This document shows, piece by piece, positions 33,437-34,660 of a stretch of 34,660 bases of DNA. The stretch is taken from positions 1 to 34,660 of the forward strand of contig PGZV01000024.1 of assembly GCA_002841495.1 (NCBI GenBank), in the 5' to 3' direction. The notes below the pieces were generated by a model, which did not search any database, was not told where the DNA came from, and saw only the letters and a program-made list of their open reading frames with translations. The position numbers were made by a program, and so were the translations under genes. Position 1 is the first letter of the stretch. Every line of letters begins with the position of its first letter. This DNA comes from Firmicutes bacterium HGW-Firmicutes-2 (GTDB lineage Bacteria > Bacillota > Clostridia > Lachnospirales > Vallitaleaceae).

Positions 33437-33823
33437 TTATCTATAGCAGCCAGCTGCACTACCCATGGAATTATACCTCGCAATCGTCCCTTCTTTTCCG
33501 AAACTATTCATCATCCCGACCATATTTGTATAACCATAATCATTCATAATATCAAGCATCTTTTGATAATCCTCATCTGAAAGATTATTCATGAAATTAT
33601 TCATGTCTGTGTAATTACCATCTTTCATATCCTGGACTAAGTCACCATATCCGTACTGCTCCATCATACTGTACATAGAATTTCCTATGGTACTATTGTT
33701 GATGTCGCTACTACTAATCTCCGTAACATTCCTATTACTGTTATTCTCCTTTGCAAATGCAATGGTGGTTGTTCCTAACGCCAGAACTAATGCCGTTCCT
33801 ATTAGTAATTTTTTGATAATCAT
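33437..33823 (-). CDS. Secreted Met-rich small protein
   Basis: A 128-residue protein with a clear signal peptide (MIIKKLLIGTALVLALGTTT, cleavage likely after AFA). The mature part is rich in Met, Asn and Tyr (MYSMMEQYGYG, MNNFMNN, MVGMMNSF) and ends AAGCYR. I do not recognise a family. The methionine spacing resembles extracytoplasmic Cu(I)-binding proteins and the Met cluster of the nearby kinase. AGGAG lies nine bases before the ATG. As first gene of the apparent metal-sensing operon it may buffer copper or silver outside the membrane; this is inference. Confidence 0.8.
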   Translation of the reverse strand: MIIKKLLIGTALVLALGTTTIAFAKENNSNRNVTEISSSDINNSTIGNSMYSMMEQYGYGDLVQDMKDGNYTDMNNFMNNLSDEDYQKMLDIMNDYGYTNMVGMMNSFGKEGTIARYNSMGSAAGCYR

Positions 33824-34332
33824 ATTATTGATCTCCTTTTCTTTGTTGGATGTTTATTTGCTTCGTTACTATATTTATATTTTAGGTTATAATTATGGTT
33901 GAAATATGGACAGAAAATAAATTCATTCAAACAGACTGTCATAAAAGATTTAGTATCCTTTATGACAGCCATGCATTATTCATTTTATTCCTTTAATTAT
34001 AAAAAGTCTTAATTGTGGTTTTATCTAATTATTTTCTCACAAGACTTCTTTGTATTTCTACAACAACATTCATTCAAATTTCTTTTGATATTTTAAGCGC
34101 CCTTCCAAATTTATTTTAATTCTACCTTTTTGATACCTTCCTGATAACTCTCATATATTTGCATCACGAATATCATATCAATAACCATGTGCAGGTGTAA
34201 ATTCCATAATTGATCCCCTTCGGGTCAAAAAACGGAATTTAAATTTTCACTTTACGACACGATAAAAAAATGCTCATTCAATTCTATCTCAGATATATCT
34301 TTAAACCCACAATTTTAAGTTCCTGTATTTCA
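33824..34332. other. Upstream region of the Met-rich operon, with hairpin and IS end
   Basis: About 500 bases without a gene. It holds the operon promoter region, an inverted repeat (CTGTCATAAA 33936-33945 with TTTATGACAG 33959-33968) and the right IS-end-like repeat at 34218-34256. No other coding or RNA feature is seen. Confidence 0.5.
34218..34256. repeat. IS-end-like inverted repeat, right copy
   Basis: Reverse complement reads CGTAAAGTGAAAATTTAAAT followed by TCCGTTTTTTGACCC, matching 26216-26252 with about four differences. The pair is in inverse orientation and encloses 8.0 kb. No transposase is nearby. Confidence 0.6.
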
Positions 34333-34500
34333 TCATTTACTATCTAACCTATGATTAACTGGCGGACCCCAATCACTTTCTCTCTTTATCCATTCGACAA
34401 CAGCAATTTTCCCACCGTTAATTAGGATACGTTTTATTTCATTAAGAAACGTGATTTTGTCATCAATTTCATGCAAAACAGTGCAAACAAATGCATACCC
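34333..34500 (-). pseudogene. Class I SAM methyltransferase C-terminal fragment
   Basis: The minus strand encodes FVCTVLHEIDDKITFLNEIK, then RILINGGKIAVVEWIKRESD and WGPPVNHRL before a stop. This is the motif IV-VI region of a UbiE-like methyltransferase (VLHE..., LKPGG..., VEW). The upstream SAM-binding half is missing. At 34500 the sequence switches directly to an oppositely oriented gene end, so the gene was cut by a rearrangement. Confidence 0.75.
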
Positions 34501-34587
34501 ATTACTGGCGATGTTGCTCCAGAAGCCATAATCAGAGCGGAGGATAGTGCAGGTCCGATACAGAGAGTCTATGCAGAACTAAAGTAA
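34501..34587 (+). pseudogene. C-terminal fragment of an unknown plus-strand gene
   Basis: A plus-strand frame reads ITGDVAPEAIIRAEDSAGPI and QRVYAELK, then stops at 34585-34587, and is followed by a good terminator. It therefore looks like a true gene end, but I do not recognise the family. The left part is missing at the junction with the methyltransferase fragment. Confidence 0.45.
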
Positions 34588-34626
34588 ACGGTAAACCAGT
34601 CAGCTCTACTGTTTACCGTTTTTTTA
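34587..34626 (+). terminator. Rho-independent terminator
   Basis: AACGGTAAAC (34587-34596) and GTTTACCGTT (34611-34620) form a perfect 10-bp stem followed by T6 on the plus strand, directly after the stop of the plus-strand fragment. Confidence 0.88.
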
Positions 34627-34660
34627 TGTCATAATACCTTAAACTGATATGCTATTTCTT

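Overview
The window is AT-rich (about one third G+C) and reads as an anaerobic Bacillota (Clostridia) chromosome. Supporting signs are strong AGGAGG ribosome binding sites, the gene families present, canonical FNR sites beside a Crp/Fnr gene, Gram-positive type LexA boxes, and several kinds of c-di-GMP protein. No rRNA, tRNA or CRISPR array was seen. Nearly all genes are on the minus strand. Much of the window is accessory DNA with many broken genes.

Layout. (1) 0.2-4.9 kb: a MocR regulator divergent from a LysE/RhtB exporter, a DUF4143 scrap, a DUF5131 protein, a GyrI-like protein and a WYL regulator broken at an A8 run. (2) 4.9-8.5 kb: a MITE-like inverted repeat, remnants (a PAS fragment, serine recombinase pieces), then an intact TPR-GGDEF protein. 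(3) 8.6-21.6 kb: a mosaic of cassettes separated by short minus-strand sequences encoding the extreme C-terminus of the 23S rRNA uracil methyltransferase RumA/RlmCD (HVETV and variants). The cassettes carry a TOTE primase-helicase-PLD protein with a DUF6577/AbiEii pair; RhuM and AlbA/Fic remnants; two paralogous KilA-N genes, each behind a LexA-box promoter; and an FNR-controlled metal cassette (Crp/Fnr, RIC/hemerythrin-like protein, CPG-motif P-type ATPase, HMA chaperone). (4) 21.6-23.3 kb: XRE regulator, SMI1/KNR4 immunity protein and HNH nuclease. (5) 23.4-26.2 kb: a copB copper ATPase broken twice, next to a serine recombinase pseudogene. (6) 26.2-34.3 kb: GGDEF, HD-GYP and chemoreceptor genes, then a two-component system with a Met-rich sensor, two SHOCT proteins and a Met-rich secreted protein. 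This block lies between inverted IS-end-like sequences. (7) 34.3-34.66 kb: a methyltransferase fragment abutting an oppositely oriented gene end.

How it fits together. The 8.6-21.6 kb stretch looks like a site where mobile cassettes repeatedly joined at a rumA 3' end, each bringing its own version of the last codons. No integrase gene survives in that stretch. Most cassettes carry conflict or stress functions under recognisable control: LexA for KilA-N, FNR for metal/Fe-S stress, and probable autoregulation by a 15-bp inverted repeat for AbiE. The cassette model is inference from repeated sequence. The motifs, frameshifts, promoters and repeats are read directly.
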